In this document: in pieces, positions 20,641 to 31,600 of the stretch
Layout of the letters: the number at the start of each line of letters is the position of its first letter
Numbering within the stretch: position 1 is the stretch's first letter
NCBI GenBank assembly: GCA_001600495.1
Contig: BCKE01000009.1
Span: forward strand, 160,189 to 224,188
DNA length: 64,000 nt
Source of the DNA: Pilasporangium apinafurcum
Lineage: Eukaryota > Oomycota > Peronosporomycetes > Pythiales > Pythiaceae
Direction: 5' to 3'
The notes under the pieces: generated by a model
The model's database searches: none
What the model was told of the DNA's origin: nothing
Seen by the model: the letters and a program-made list of their open reading frames with translations, nothing else
Program-made: the position numbers and the translations under genes

Positions 20641-22941
20641 ATGACCCGCGAGGAATTGCTGGCATTGGACAGCGGCGATGGCGACAGTAATATCCGGCGC
20701 GATGGGAGCGCAGAAGCACTCCATTCAGAAGTAGAATTACAGGATATGGAAGATCCGACACACGCGCTTGTGCATGAGCTGAGCCTGCGTGACAGCCACA
20801 TCCGGTCGCTAGTGGGATTGGAGCTACCTGTGTACGCTGCTGACGACAAATTGGACAAAATGCTGGAAACGGTTGGTGGTCTCGCAAATTTCCAACAAAC
20901 CCATGAAAGCAAAAGCCAATTTTTACCGGTGAAATTGCGCCCAACAGAGCCGTCCTGTAAGCCATTCTTCGCAGATCTCACGAAAACACAGACCATTTTG
21001 CTCAAGGTCAAGCGGAAGAAAAGGCGTCGTGAGCAGCAAGGGCAGTCTGCAGCAGAGGATAATGGGAGTGATTATCAAGTGGATGCGGAGATTGTTGGTC
21101 TCGTGAAGGAGACATACGTCTGCGAAGGAATGGCGGATTTCCAGTACTTTACGGCAAAACAGTTCTATCCCACAGATATTGCGCAGGAGCGCGCAGTAGC
21201 AGTTGGGCAGACATCGATTTGTAAGCCATCAACCACGCAGTTGGAAATCAAGGCGAGTTTGCGTCCATTTCTACGCGTACAACAGGAACAAGAACTAGAA
21301 ATGATCCCAGAGGTGTTCTCAAAGGTGGATCTACCGCTCAAATACGAATTTCGTCAGCGTTCTGGATACCAACCAACAGAAAGAGCCAAGAAACCCTCGA
21401 ACACGATGACGTACTTAAATTTCCACGACGATGTACCAGCGCCAGCAGAACCCAAACCAGAGCATCCAGTCGTACGCAGACGGCCAGTGGGTGCGAATGA
21501 AGGCGTTGATGACCATGTGTTGAAACTACTGCAGGCGAAATTAGAAGAGAAACCTATTTGGCTGCGACCAAAACTCTTTGTCGGACTGGATTTCCTTGAA
21601 CGGCGTGCTGCACGTCGTATATTACGCAAGCTTTGCTATGTGTTCGTCGATGGACCGTGGCGTGGGTCTTGGATCCGTATGGGGTATGATCCTCGTAAGA
21701 CCGTGGATTCAGCCCGCTATCAAGTGATTGAGCTGCGCAATAATCGAGAACTCGTCCATGCCAAAGTCACGCATCCGAGTCGTAAACGCACCAAGAAATA
21801 TAGCGGCATCAACCCGAAAGGGCCTCGAATCGTCAAGGTGACGCAAACGTCAGAGCAAGAGAACGCGCAGGCGATGAAACGTCGACGAAAAGAGCGCTTT
21901 TCACGTGGTGAAACACGTCGGTCGTATCTCGTAGATCCCAACGAGAAGGTTGTCATTTCTTCTCCGCCTAAGGCTAATGGTGGAAGCGGTTCAGCTGGGG
22001 CAGGTGAGAATAATCAGACGACAATGAATGACTGGCATTCTGATAGTGATCAGGAGCAAGCTGATGATACGATGGAGACAGTGAGTGTGACGAGCAGCAC
22101 AGTGAAAGTCGATGATGAAAGTAGAGTAAATCAAGCAACTACCTCCATCTCCTCTGGCGAGAAAATGTACGAAATTTTTGGAGTACCGTTAACGAGTGCA
22201 AATGTGCTGTTTCAACTTGAAGAGATCGATGATGAAGAAGTGAAGGCATGGACGTCGCAATTCGCAGTACAAAGCGAGCCATCGCTGCTTGGCGGATGGT
22301 ATCCAACGCAAATGTTTTTGCCTCTACGAGAGATGGTCCGCTACCGGATCGCTGCACTTGTCGGGCGTTCAAAGGCTGAGTTAGAAAGCAGACGGAAACA
22401 CATTGACGCATTGAAGAAACAGGCGCTGATTGATTATGCCGAACAGATGGGCAAAGCCGAAAAACAACGAGTTCCAGGCGAAACAGAGCAACAAGATGGA
22501 GGAGACAATGGTGGTAAGCACCCATCTGGAGATGCTGCTCAGGATGAAGAAGTAGATGATGAGCTGGCGTTAGAGCGAGCATTGGTACAGGAGCACGCTA
22601 AGAAACAACAGCAGAGTAGAAAAAGTGATCCAATTCTGGAAGTGTTGCAGAACGCTGATGGACAAGATGGAAGCGAAGAAGTGGAGCGAGAAGATGGTGA
22701 AGACATGGATTTGGACGAAGACGACGAGGATGACGCACAGCAGCGCAGTGCTGGGAAACTGCGTGCATCTCATGGTGTTGCAGATGAAGATGATGACGAT
22801 GGGGACGATGAGGAAGAGGATGATGACGATGCAGCCGTCAGCGTCGAAACAATCACCAGAATGGAAGAAGTAATACAATCAAACGCCACGAGTATATCGA
22901 CTCGTGATGCTATAAGCACTGAGACAGAGTATACATTTTAG
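20641..22941 (+). CDS. GTF3C5: TFIIIC subunit 5 (general transcription factor 3C polypeptide 5)
   Basis: The protein has 766 aa from one exon and starts at the ATG at 20641. TFIIIC binds the internal promoters of tRNA genes and recruits TFIIIB and RNA polymerase III; this subunit is the Tfc1/tau95 homologue of the A-box-binding arm. The diagnostic block at about residues 304-374 is KPIWLRPKLF ... GPWRGSWIRMGYDPRK ... YQVIELR, equivalent to the ITGPWR-WIRFGYDPRK signature. An N-terminal part carries the dimerisation-type region (AKQFYPTDIAQ, FLPVKLRP). The C terminus is very acidic (runs of D/E at about 690-740), as in other Tfc1 proteins, where it may act as a DNA mimic. Confidence 0.88.
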   Translation: MTREELLALDSGDGDSNIRRDGSAEALHSEVELQDMEDPTHALVHELSLRDSHIRSLVGLELPVYAADDKLDKMLETVGGLANFQQTHESKSQFLPVKLRPTEPSCKPFFADLTKTQTILLKVKRKKRRREQQGQSAAEDNGSDYQVDAEIVGLVKETYVCEGMADFQYFTAKQFYPTDIAQERAVAVGQTSICKPSTTQLEIKASLRPFLRVQQEQELEMIPEVFSKVDLPLKYEFRQRSGYQPTERAKKPSNTMTYLNFHDDVPAPAEPKPEHPVVRRRPVGANEGVDDHVLKLLQAKLEEKPIWLRPKLFVGLDFLERRAARRILRKLCYVFVDGPWRGSWIRMGYDPRKTVDSARYQVIELRNNRELVHAKVTHPSRKRTKKYSGINPKGPRIVKVTQTSEQENAQAMKRRRKERFSRGETRRSYLVDPNEKVVISSPPKANGGSGSAGAGENNQTTMNDWHSDSDQEQADDTMETVSVTSSTVKVDDESRVNQATTSISSGEKMYEIFGVPLTSANVLFQLEEIDDEEVKAWTSQFAVQSEPSLLGGWYPTQMFLPLREMVRYRIAALVGRSKAELESRRKHIDALKKQALIDYAEQMGKAEKQRVPGETEQQDGGDNGGKHPSGDAAQDEEVDDELALERALVQEHAKKQQQSRKSDPILEVLQNADGQDGSEEVEREDGEDMDLDEDDEDDAQQRSAGKLRASHGVADEDDDDGDDEEEDDDDAAVSVETITRMEEVIQSNATSISTRDAISTETEYTF

Positions 22942-23480
22942 CTTGGGAAGACTTGGGAAATAATCATTGACGATAACTTGTAGGAAATTGATTATTCTGG
23001 TGTTTGTCTCGATTTGACGTATTGTCGACACATTGACAAGTATTTTCGATCTGTCTAGTTGTCATTTGTCAAACAGACATATCAAAAGAATCCCACAGTC
23101 CAGTTGTCAAATAAAGCGAGTGGCTTCCATTTTCGTCCAATTGCTTCCATGTTCTCCATATGTGTGTGCTCTCTAATAACCCAATAATAATTTCATCCAA
23201 TCATAGGCATATATCTGTTTTATAATGGTATTTTATTGGTTAAAAATATGCCGTTCGAATTTTTTCTACCAGTCTTGAGTGCGCAAGAAACAGGCTGTTT
23301 TTACCACTTCAAACGAATAACCGAAGAGGTCCACGTGTTTATCCCAACAAGAGGAAACCTCCGCTCTTCGACCGACGTGCACGGAGGTTCTTCATCGCTC
23401 TATTGTTCATCCACTTCTGCGTATTGGTAGTTATTTAAACCGAAGAAGTACCGAGTGATCTTCCCTCTATCCATTAGCAA
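22942..23480. other. Intergenic region, no gene seen
   Basis: It joins two genes in the same direction and should hold the GTF3C5 3' UTR and the next promoter. TTGTCA/TGACAA motifs recur between 23020 and 23120. No gene is supported. Confidence 0.4.
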
Positions 23481-25922
23481 ATGGCGGACGACGGATTAAT
23501 TCTCCACTACGGCCAAAAGATCCGTCTTGCAACTGTATCAGCGTATGTCGTCAAGAAACTGTCGTCCTCATCTTCTTCTACGCCTGCCCCTACTACCGCG
23601 GTGGACAACACGAATGCGCTGTTAGGTATTGGATACTACGAAAAGAACGGTCGCCATGGTATTTTGAGTTGTGTACCACCACTGGGGGAGAAGCTGGACC
23701 ATTTGTTTAACGAAGACGAGTTTCTGGTACTGGACCCAATGAACCAGCGCGAATCAGGGGATCCAGTGGAGTATGGTCACCCGGTCGTGCTAGTAAATCA
23801 GCACGGAATGGTTTGGAACAACAAAACCGGCGGAATTACTGGGTATGTTGGTCCACGACCACGCAACATTGCGGGCGAGATGTATGTTTCCTTCCAACAA
23901 AGTGGCAGCACAAATGTGAAGAGTAAAGATAAGAGTAACAATAGCAATTCAGACAGAACTACGTCTGCGCCAGCATTGATGACTGGATCCGAACGGAAAA
24001 CGGCAACGAATTCGTCTACGACTGGATCGACTACAGTGCCTTCTTCCGTGTCATCAACCAATTTAGCCAGCATCGCATCGAATTCTTCAAGTGCATCGGT
24101 TGCGATGGATTCACATGCAGTAAGCGGCGGGCCAGTTCGCTTTGGTGACAGTAATGTTACCATTGCAGTAGTAGAGTCGAATCGTCATTCGCAAATGTTC
24201 AACAAACGGCTCAGCAACTTCAAGAAACCGACTAGCAAGATCGTTGGCGGGTACATTTGCTGCGACGGTAAAGGTTCAGAGCTGCGGTTTACGATTTGTC
24301 CAACGAGACCCAAAATTGAGCAGATCTCAATGATGAACAAGCTCATCACGTCATATCAATACGGGCAGAAGATTGCGTTGCCATTGGCGTTACTGGAGAG
24401 CACGGACAAGGGAAAACAAGGGAATAATAGCAGTAACAATAACAACATCAGATTCCAACAGGCCGAGATCTTTTTCAGGTTATCGAATCAGACAACGGCG
24501 GTATTGCCTGGTAAACTCTTGCAGCAAAAACTTGTGGCTCATGCAGCTACGGATCACCAAGAACGCAATAGTGATGCACCGGAGAAAGAGTCGATTTTTG
24601 TCTTGCCGTTGCGAAATGGTCCTGGCGAACTGGTGGCGAAATTGACGGGCATCGCACCAAAAAAACTTGCAGATTCAAATGGGAAACCGTGCCGATGTGC
24701 ACCGAATACGACTGCAGCATGTTGCAAAGCGATTGTGTTACCACAGCGCATGTCGATCTTTTACAAATCAGTGGATGCGCTTCGACTGATCCCTGTACCG
24801 CTGTTTGCGCTGCTGTATGCGATTCTGACGCATTTTCTCTGGAGCTCGCTGAATACAATGGAAGACGGGCTGAAACGTGAGCTGGTGGTGCTAGTGCTTG
24901 TAGTTTTCCCTGCGTTCTACGTAGCAGTGAAAGTAGACCACCCGTTTTCCTACATTTTCCATGCACCACCAGTCGAGCATGGGCATGATGACGAGCCACA
25001 AGCGAATGGGACGCTCAAGTTGATTGTGACTGAGTACCGATTCACTCCTTCTGATACGAGCAATGGAGCTGTTGCTGTGTCTACTGCTTCTCGTCCATCT
25101 GCACTCGAAGAGAATGGTACTACGCGCTCTTCCTCTGCTGCGTCCAATGGCATTATCTCATCAGGGCCAGCAGCAACAACTCTAACGATACCGAATCGGT
25201 TTGTGCTAGCAGAGAAAGGAGATGAAGCTAAAGCGCTTGTGCGTTATCAAGAAACGCTCGCATGGCGACAAGAAGAGCGACTAGATGAGATTTTGGCCAC
25301 GCCCAGCCCATATTTCAAGACCATTAAGGCCAACTACCCACACTATTACCACAAGCGCGGGAAAAACGATGAACCGGTGTATTATGAAAAGCCAGGGAAA
25401 ATCAACCTTAAGGCACTGAAGGGCGCAGGTCTCACATTGGATGACTTGATGCATAATTACATTATGGTCACAGAGTTCCTGTGGCAAATCATCGAGCCAG
25501 ACGACAACAAGAAATGTATCTCTGTGGTGGATGTTGAGGGCATCGGCATATCTGATTTTGCGGGAGAAGCCGTTGAGTACGTACGCAAGGCAGCGGCTGT
25601 GTCTGGTAAGCACTACCCTGAGCGGTGTGCTTACATTTTCGTAATCAACGTCCCATCGTGGTTTAGTATGATCTGGAACACGGTGAAAGGGATGGTGGAC
25701 GAAGTCACGCGAGAGAAAGTGATCATTGTGCGCGGCAAGAAGAAGATTCTCGACGCGCTGGCAGAGAAAATTCCAATCGAAAACATTCCCGAAGAATACG
25801 GTGGTATGAGCGATGGTAGCTCCCCCGAAGAAGTGCAGCTCTGTAACTTGATGGCGTATCTCAACAAAGATGAAGACGCCCCCGCGACGAATCCCATCGC
25901 CGGCCACGTCAGGAAGAAATGA
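23481..25922 (+). CDS. CRAL-TRIO (Sec14-like) lipid-transfer domain protein with membrane segments
   Basis: The single exon encodes 813 aa. The C-terminal region, about residues 600-780, is a CRAL-TRIO/Sec14 module: ALVRYQETLAWRQEERLDEI, CISVVDVEGIGISD, ERCAYIFVINVPSWFSMIW and KVIIVRGKKKILDAL. Such domains bind and exchange phospholipids or other hydrophobic ligands. Two hydrophobic helices lie at about 439-455 (PLFALLYAILTHFLW) and 467-483 (LVVLVLVVFPAFYVAV), so it is probably anchored in a membrane. The N-terminal 400 residues hold repeated beta-rich stretches (GYYEKNGRHGILSCVPPL) broken by serine/asparagine-rich linkers; I do not recognise a named domain there. Lipid specificity cannot be read from sequence. 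Confidence 0.75.
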   Translation: MADDGLILHYGQKIRLATVSAYVVKKLSSSSSSTPAPTTAVDNTNALLGIGYYEKNGRHGILSCVPPLGEKLDHLFNEDEFLVLDPMNQRESGDPVEYGHPVVLVNQHGMVWNNKTGGITGYVGPRPRNIAGEMYVSFQQSGSTNVKSKDKSNNSNSDRTTSAPALMTGSERKTATNSSTTGSTTVPSSVSSTNLASIASNSSSASVAMDSHAVSGGPVRFGDSNVTIAVVESNRHSQMFNKRLSNFKKPTSKIVGGYICCDGKGSELRFTICPTRPKIEQISMMNKLITSYQYGQKIALPLALLESTDKGKQGNNSSNNNNIRFQQAEIFFRLSNQTTAVLPGKLLQQKLVAHAATDHQERNSDAPEKESIFVLPLRNGPGELVAKLTGIAPKKLADSNGKPCRCAPNTTAACCKAIVLPQRMSIFYKSVDALRLIPVPLFALLYAILTHFLWSSLNTMEDGLKRELVVLVLVVFPAFYVAVKVDHPFSYIFHAPPVEHGHDDEPQANGTLKLIVTEYRFTPSDTSNGAVAVSTASRPSALEENGTTRSSSAASNGIISSGPAATTLTIPNRFVLAEKGDEAKALVRYQETLAWRQEERLDEILATPSPYFKTIKANYPHYYHKRGKNDEPVYYEKPGKINLKALKGAGLTLDDLMHNYIMVTEFLWQIIEPDDNKKCISVVDVEGIGISDFAGEAVEYVRKAAAVSGKHYPERCAYIFVINVPSWFSMIWNTVKGMVDEVTREKVIIVRGKKKILDALAEKIPIENIPEEYGGMSDGSSPEEVQLCNLMAYLNKDEDAPATNPIAGHVRKK

Positions 25923-26125
25923 ATATTCCCATAATTAATCGACGAGCGTAGTCGATTAGCAGTAGCGTTAGATACCAAGATAGCCGAGCAAGGAGGTCTT
26001 TCTCGTAATGCTTCGAATCTCAAAACAACAGGTAACTTCATGTGAGTTTCAACATGGAATTTATGCGTTAGTATGTTGGCAAAAATGAAAAAAATCCGCG
26101 TTGATAACGCTGTTATATTCTCTTA

Positions 26126-28306
26126 TTACAGCTGCGTGACCCCGTGCACAACCTCCTGTGGATTGTTCAGAACCAGCACATTCATGAGATCATTATAAAA
26201 CTGCGGGAAATACTTGCAGGCGCGCGTGCAATCTGGCTGAAAGTTGACTTCCAAGATGATCGGACGAATAAATTCTTCGCCAGTGGCTTCATTTGTTTCC
26301 CATGAAAGCATCACATCGACACCATACAATGCACGCGATTTGGCGCAGCGACCAAGCCCCATTGGCGGAGGGCTTGCAGTCGCAAACGTAAACAATTGTT
26401 TGATCGACGTACCAATCTCAGCAAACACAGTTGACCAGTCCTCACTCGGGTATTCATTCTCAAACCGCTGGACGAACTCGGTGTTGTCCATGATACGCAC
26501 GCCGAATTGCGAATAATTCATGACCGTGAAATGTTTTTCAAAGTCCTGGAAATTATCCATCGAGAACGGTGTGTTGGCGATCCGCAACCAATATACACCA
26601 CTGAGGTACAATTCCAACGGTTCAGTTGATTTCACCATCACCAAGAAGCGGAAATCAAACTTCCGCTGGTCGATCAGCAATGGACGATGAATGTACTTGC
26701 ATGCAACCTTCGGACCAGTCTCGGTTAGCCGAGCCATGTGTGGTAGGTTCTGGGCGATGCACGTATCAATCGACCGCGCCATGTTCCACGGTTTGCAGAT
26801 CCAGTGGTTGGCTTCATCATCTGCTTCTTCAGCTGCACGAGCGGCTCTGTCACGGCGAATGTACGTGTCAACGAGTTCAGGGAACTCACTCGTCATATTA
26901 TACGTTTCTGCGAGCCAAACTGGCCGCTTGCCATTATTCTGCCTGGACAGACAAAGTGAAGTTTTGTCAATTTATCAATGTGCAGTTGTAGCATCAAGAA
27001 TGCACTCATTACTTACAGCTTGCACATTTCGAAGAGCAGATCCTTACAGGTGAGGATCTTCTCGTTCGGGAATTGGTTGATAATCTGCACGCGCTCGTTC
27101 GTGGCATATTTTTGGAAATCCTTGATGTGCCACGTCGGCCAGACTACCTGCGCTTCTTCTTCGCTCTCTACGTGCAGGAACTTCGGGTGCTTCAAGTGCT
27201 CATACACAAGTGTCAAATCTACCCAAAAACACGCAGACAACCTAAGTAACAGAAGGATCAAATTAGCACATTTGATGGTAAAACAACTCACTCGAGTACA
27301 CTTGAAGAGGTTCTGGATTAGCAATCGCCACTTCAAGAGACGGTGATGCCTTCGTATTTGCTGGATCCGGATGAGTTTCCGAGTCGCGACTCACAATTGA
27401 ATAAAAGGTTGCACGCGCTTGATCCAATGAATACGATTGCTGTCGACGCTCGATGATCTGCTGAAGTTCCTCAATGTATTCGTTTTCTGCATCATCTTCG
27501 TCGCCATTGGTGTCAGGATAGAAAAGTGCTGTGAGCAATGCCGTACGCATATCATGATCCTGTGTTTGCTCAGGCACGTAGTCTCTCGTCAAGAAATCAC
27601 CACCTTCCAGTGTCTGCACGGGCCACAACAGTGAAAACGCACACTGCATTTCACTAAAGTAAAATGGTGCCATGCGCATGTTTGGAGCGTCACTGTGCTC
27701 GATGGCTGAACCAAATTCATCCATAATGTACCAGATGGGCGATGCCTCTTCTGGCTTCAGATTGCCAATGCGGTAGGTGTTGGTATACTTCCACATGCGC
27801 TGCATCACACGTTCCACACGTTCATCATGCGTGAATTCTACCACTGGAATAGATCCATCTTCATCTTCTTCATCCACCACACTCGAGGCAGAGAGCTCCA
27901 TAAGATTTTCCATTCTTTCCAAGAGTGCTGGCACAGCCTTTAGCTGCTCCAGACACTTCTCCGCCGTGAATGTCCACGCGTGGTCCACGAGAAAGAGCGC
28001 TTCCTCCGAATTGGGCTGCACTTGTGTGAGATCAATATCATCTCGTACAACGACATGCAAATCACCATCTTCGTCACGCGCGAGAAAGAAGTAATTTCCT
28101 GCATCAAAAACTTCGTTCCTGCACATTATCCAAGCGAACATATAAGTATCAATTCAGTTGCTCCAACAACCAGATCACAATAGCAAAACATACTTGAGCT
28201 TGTAGTAGACAATAGGCCAAAGATGCTCTGGTACTTGTGCACTCACCAATTGTGCCTGGTGGATGCGCAAAAACTCTTCCATCTTCGCTTCCGCCGTATC
28301 CGCCAT
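26126..28306 (-). CDS. TTLL12: Tubulin-tyrosine-ligase-like protein 12
   Basis: Four exons on the minus strand: 28306-28194, 28118-27292, 27218-27017 and 26942-26126. The introns are 75, 73 and 74 bases, all GT-AG and in frame. The 652 aa compare with about 644 in human TTLL12. The first half holds the SET-like/JmjC-type region typical of TTLL12 (TNTYRIGNLKPEEASPIWYI, LLWPVQTLEGGDFLTRDYVP). The second half is the TTL domain: WICKPWNMARSID, YIHRPLLIDQRKFDFRFLVM and IILEVNFQPDCTR. TTLL12 lacks clear tubulin ligase activity in animals and has been linked to tubulin and histone modification; its role here is inferred. It converges with the Sec14-like gene and diverges from CPSF1. Confidence 0.87.
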
Positions 28307-28625
28307 CTTTGCAATACCTTTTCAATTTTCACGATGGATGGATCCGGTAACATACCCTCAATAAAAGCATGCTCAAACCTATCATATTGCATTATTGGCT
28401 CATTTTTGAAATTACCGTAGATGATGTAACAGTGGCCTCTTTCCCCATGAAAACCTTATTAATGAGGTTTTTCTCAGCTTTTGCTTTGGAAGTGGCGCCA
28501 CCAGAAAAAAGGGAAACTTAGGTGGCATCAGAGAGATCCGCACGCGCGCGCCGGTGTGAGAAGGTTCTTTATCTCTATCTGTGTGTGTGTGGTATCTGTA
28601 CGTGTGTGAGGCTGGTGGATTTAGA
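28307..28625. promoter_or_regulatory. Divergent promoter region between TTLL12 and CPSF1
   Basis: These 319 bases separate two divergent start codons, so both promoters must lie here or within the 5' UTRs. A short GT-rich tract (TGTGTGTGTGTG) lies at about 28580. No TATA box stands out. Confidence 0.5.
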
Positions 28626-31600
28626 ATGGGACAGCATTTCCTTTTTCACCGCGATTTGGTGTCAGCCACGGCGGTCCATCACGCAGTGCATGCACATCTG
28701 ACGAACGATGTGCAATCCGATCTGGTGGTGGCGAGTCCCCAATGTCTACGGATCTACCGCGTGGAACCGTTGCCATCGACCAACTCGACAAGATCACTAA
28801 CAGACATGAACGAGAATGGGAGTTTACAAGGCGATGAACAGGATGCGGTGATGAAGGATGAAACAGTGGATGAAGAAGAAGTCGGCTCAGCTGTATCAAC
28901 GTTCTCAACCAAAGGGCAGGTGCTGCATTTAATGGCATCATTCCCACTTGCAGGTGTCGTGGAAAGTATGGAGGTACTGCGTTTCGATCGGAAATTGCTT
29001 CGGAAGAAGCACCGCTTCCATGGCGGACAGGAGGTGTTATTGCTGACATTTCCATTGTTGAAATGGGTTATTGTTGGCTACGATCGTAACACTCGTTCCC
29101 TGGCGACCTTGGCGATGTTTGTATTTGATGAGGATGCCATTGGGCCAGGAACAACTTTGAAAGGCGAAAAAAACGGTCGAGTGCAACAGCTTGGGCTCTC
29201 AACACAATCAGTCGTACGCGTCGATCCACAAACGCGTTGCGGTGCGATGCTGTTCTACACTGATCAACTCGTGGTTGTGCCGTTCCGAAGTGGCTCAATG
29301 GAGCTCTCGTTTTTCGAAGAGGATGAAGAAGAAGATTACGACGATGAGGAAGAAGAAGGGAATCGAGCAAATGGCACACCATCTCCTACCACATCAGTTG
29401 AAACTGGTGACGATGACGATGAGGACGATGAGGAAGAGCAGAAACTGGAAGCGCTGGTGCAAGAAAGCAATCAGAAGGGCGGTGTCGCATCTACTGAAGT
29501 GAGCAAGAAACTTATGACTCTCTTGGATAAAAGTGTCAAGGTTGGTACCAAGCGAAAGCGCAATCACATGAGTGGATTGCTATCGAACGAACTGACAGGT
29601 CGAGAATTCTTGTTACGTCTGCGCGAACTAGAAATAACCGGTAAAGTGATCGATTTGGCGTTTCTCGATGGCTATCTGGAGCCAACATTGATGATCTTGC
29701 ATGAAGAAAACGAAAGAAACTCCACTGATGGTAGACTCGCGGCCGGATATGACACTTACTGCCTAACGGTTATTTCCATCAATCTGAACACGAGACTTCA
29801 TCCGAAGATTTGGTCGGTCAAAAATCTGCCTTCGGATTGCTTTAAGGTGATTCCGTGCAAAGCACCAGTAGGAGGAGCAGTGGTACTATCCGCAAATGCT
29901 TTTCTTTACTTCAACCAAACCCAGTTTCATGGCATGGCCGCGAATATCTTCGCCGAAAAAACGGTCAACCAGTCGGTGTTTCCACTGCAGGAAGCGCTGT
30001 ACGAGAATGCAGACAACTACACCGAGAAACTCAACCAATTACTATATGATTGCAAATTTGAATATTTGGGTCATAAAGAGATCTTGCTGAGTATGCCAAA
30101 TGGAGATTTATTTATTTTATCTTTGCCATACGAAGACGCGTCAAAAAGAGGGCACTATGGCTTCGGCACAGGACCATCCGGTCAGACGCTCGCATTATCA
30201 CTTCGTAAGGTGCAATCTGGTGCCGTTGCTTCATGTTTGTGCGTCAACGAAACAAAGAAAACAATCTTCATTGGCTCAAGATCCGGTGACTCGGTATTAT
30301 ATTCTTTCCATGAAAAGATAGTCGACTCCAATAATCGTGAAGATGAGGTTGTTGAAGAGGAACACAAACAGGAGGAGGAGGTGAAAGTTGAACCTGCTGC
30401 AACAGAGATAGACGAGGAAGATGACGAGGACGACCTGTTCCTTTATGGTTCAGCTCCCGTTAATGAGGAGCCGATTGAGGCTACAAACGGAACTGTGCCT
30501 GCAAATGGGCCAAAAAAGGAACTGAACGTAGCCAAGGTGGCAGAGTTTGATGCACGCAATGGATACGAACTTAATCAGATCGATCTACTTCCAAGCATTG
30601 GACAAATAACATCAATCGAACTTGGGATCGAGACAAATGCGGATTCGAATGAACAAAGAGAAGAACTTGTGGTTAGTGGCGGATATTTACAGAAAGGTGC
30701 CATATCAGTACTACACAATGGCTTGCGGCCAATAGTTGGTACCGAAGCAGAGCTCACTGGTTGCCGTGCGATGTGGACTGTTTCCTCGTCTCTACCATCT
30801 GCTTCGAGAAGTAGCGATGGGAGAGCATACAACTCATATCTTATTTTGAGTGTTGCACAAAGAACAATGGTTTTACGAACTGGAGAAGGCATGGAACCTT
30901 TGGAAGAAGATTGCGGGTTTTACACTTCTGGTCCGACTTTAGCTGCAGCAAATCTGTTCAATAAACAACGAATCGTTCAGATATTTAAGCAAGGAGCACG
31001 GGTGATGACCGAGATTCCAGTAGAAGAGGTCAATGGAGAAGCGAAATCCAATGATGTCAATGATGATGAAGAGGAGGATGAAGAACCAAAAGTAAAGCTG
31101 ATGTGCACTCAAGAAATTACGTTGGAGGGTGATGTAGAAAGTGGAGGCATGAACGTTGATACCTCCAGGGTAGGCATCGTGTCAGTGGAGGTGATTGATC
31201 CATATATTCTCATACTTCTGACAGACGGATCTATTCGTCTCCTTATGGGTGATGAAGAAGACATGGAGCTGACAGTGATTGACCCTGAGATTGATTTTAG
31301 CGGGGAAGACAGCGAAAGCAATCCAGCCTCCGAGGGTATCACTCGTGGTGTTATATCGGCTTGCTTGTTTTACGACTGGGTGGGCATGTTTCGAGATTCT
31401 GAAGCGGCAGAAAGTGACAGAGAAAGTAACAATGTGGTAGAAGACTCTACTGCCCAGAAAAACGGAATTGATGTTGAAGACGATGATGAAATGGATGCTT
31501 TGTATTCATCGAAGCCTATTGCTCAAAAGAGAAAAAGTTCATCGCGGCACCGAATATCCGCGATGAATGGCGCAGAAATCAATATAAGTCCGGAGAATTC

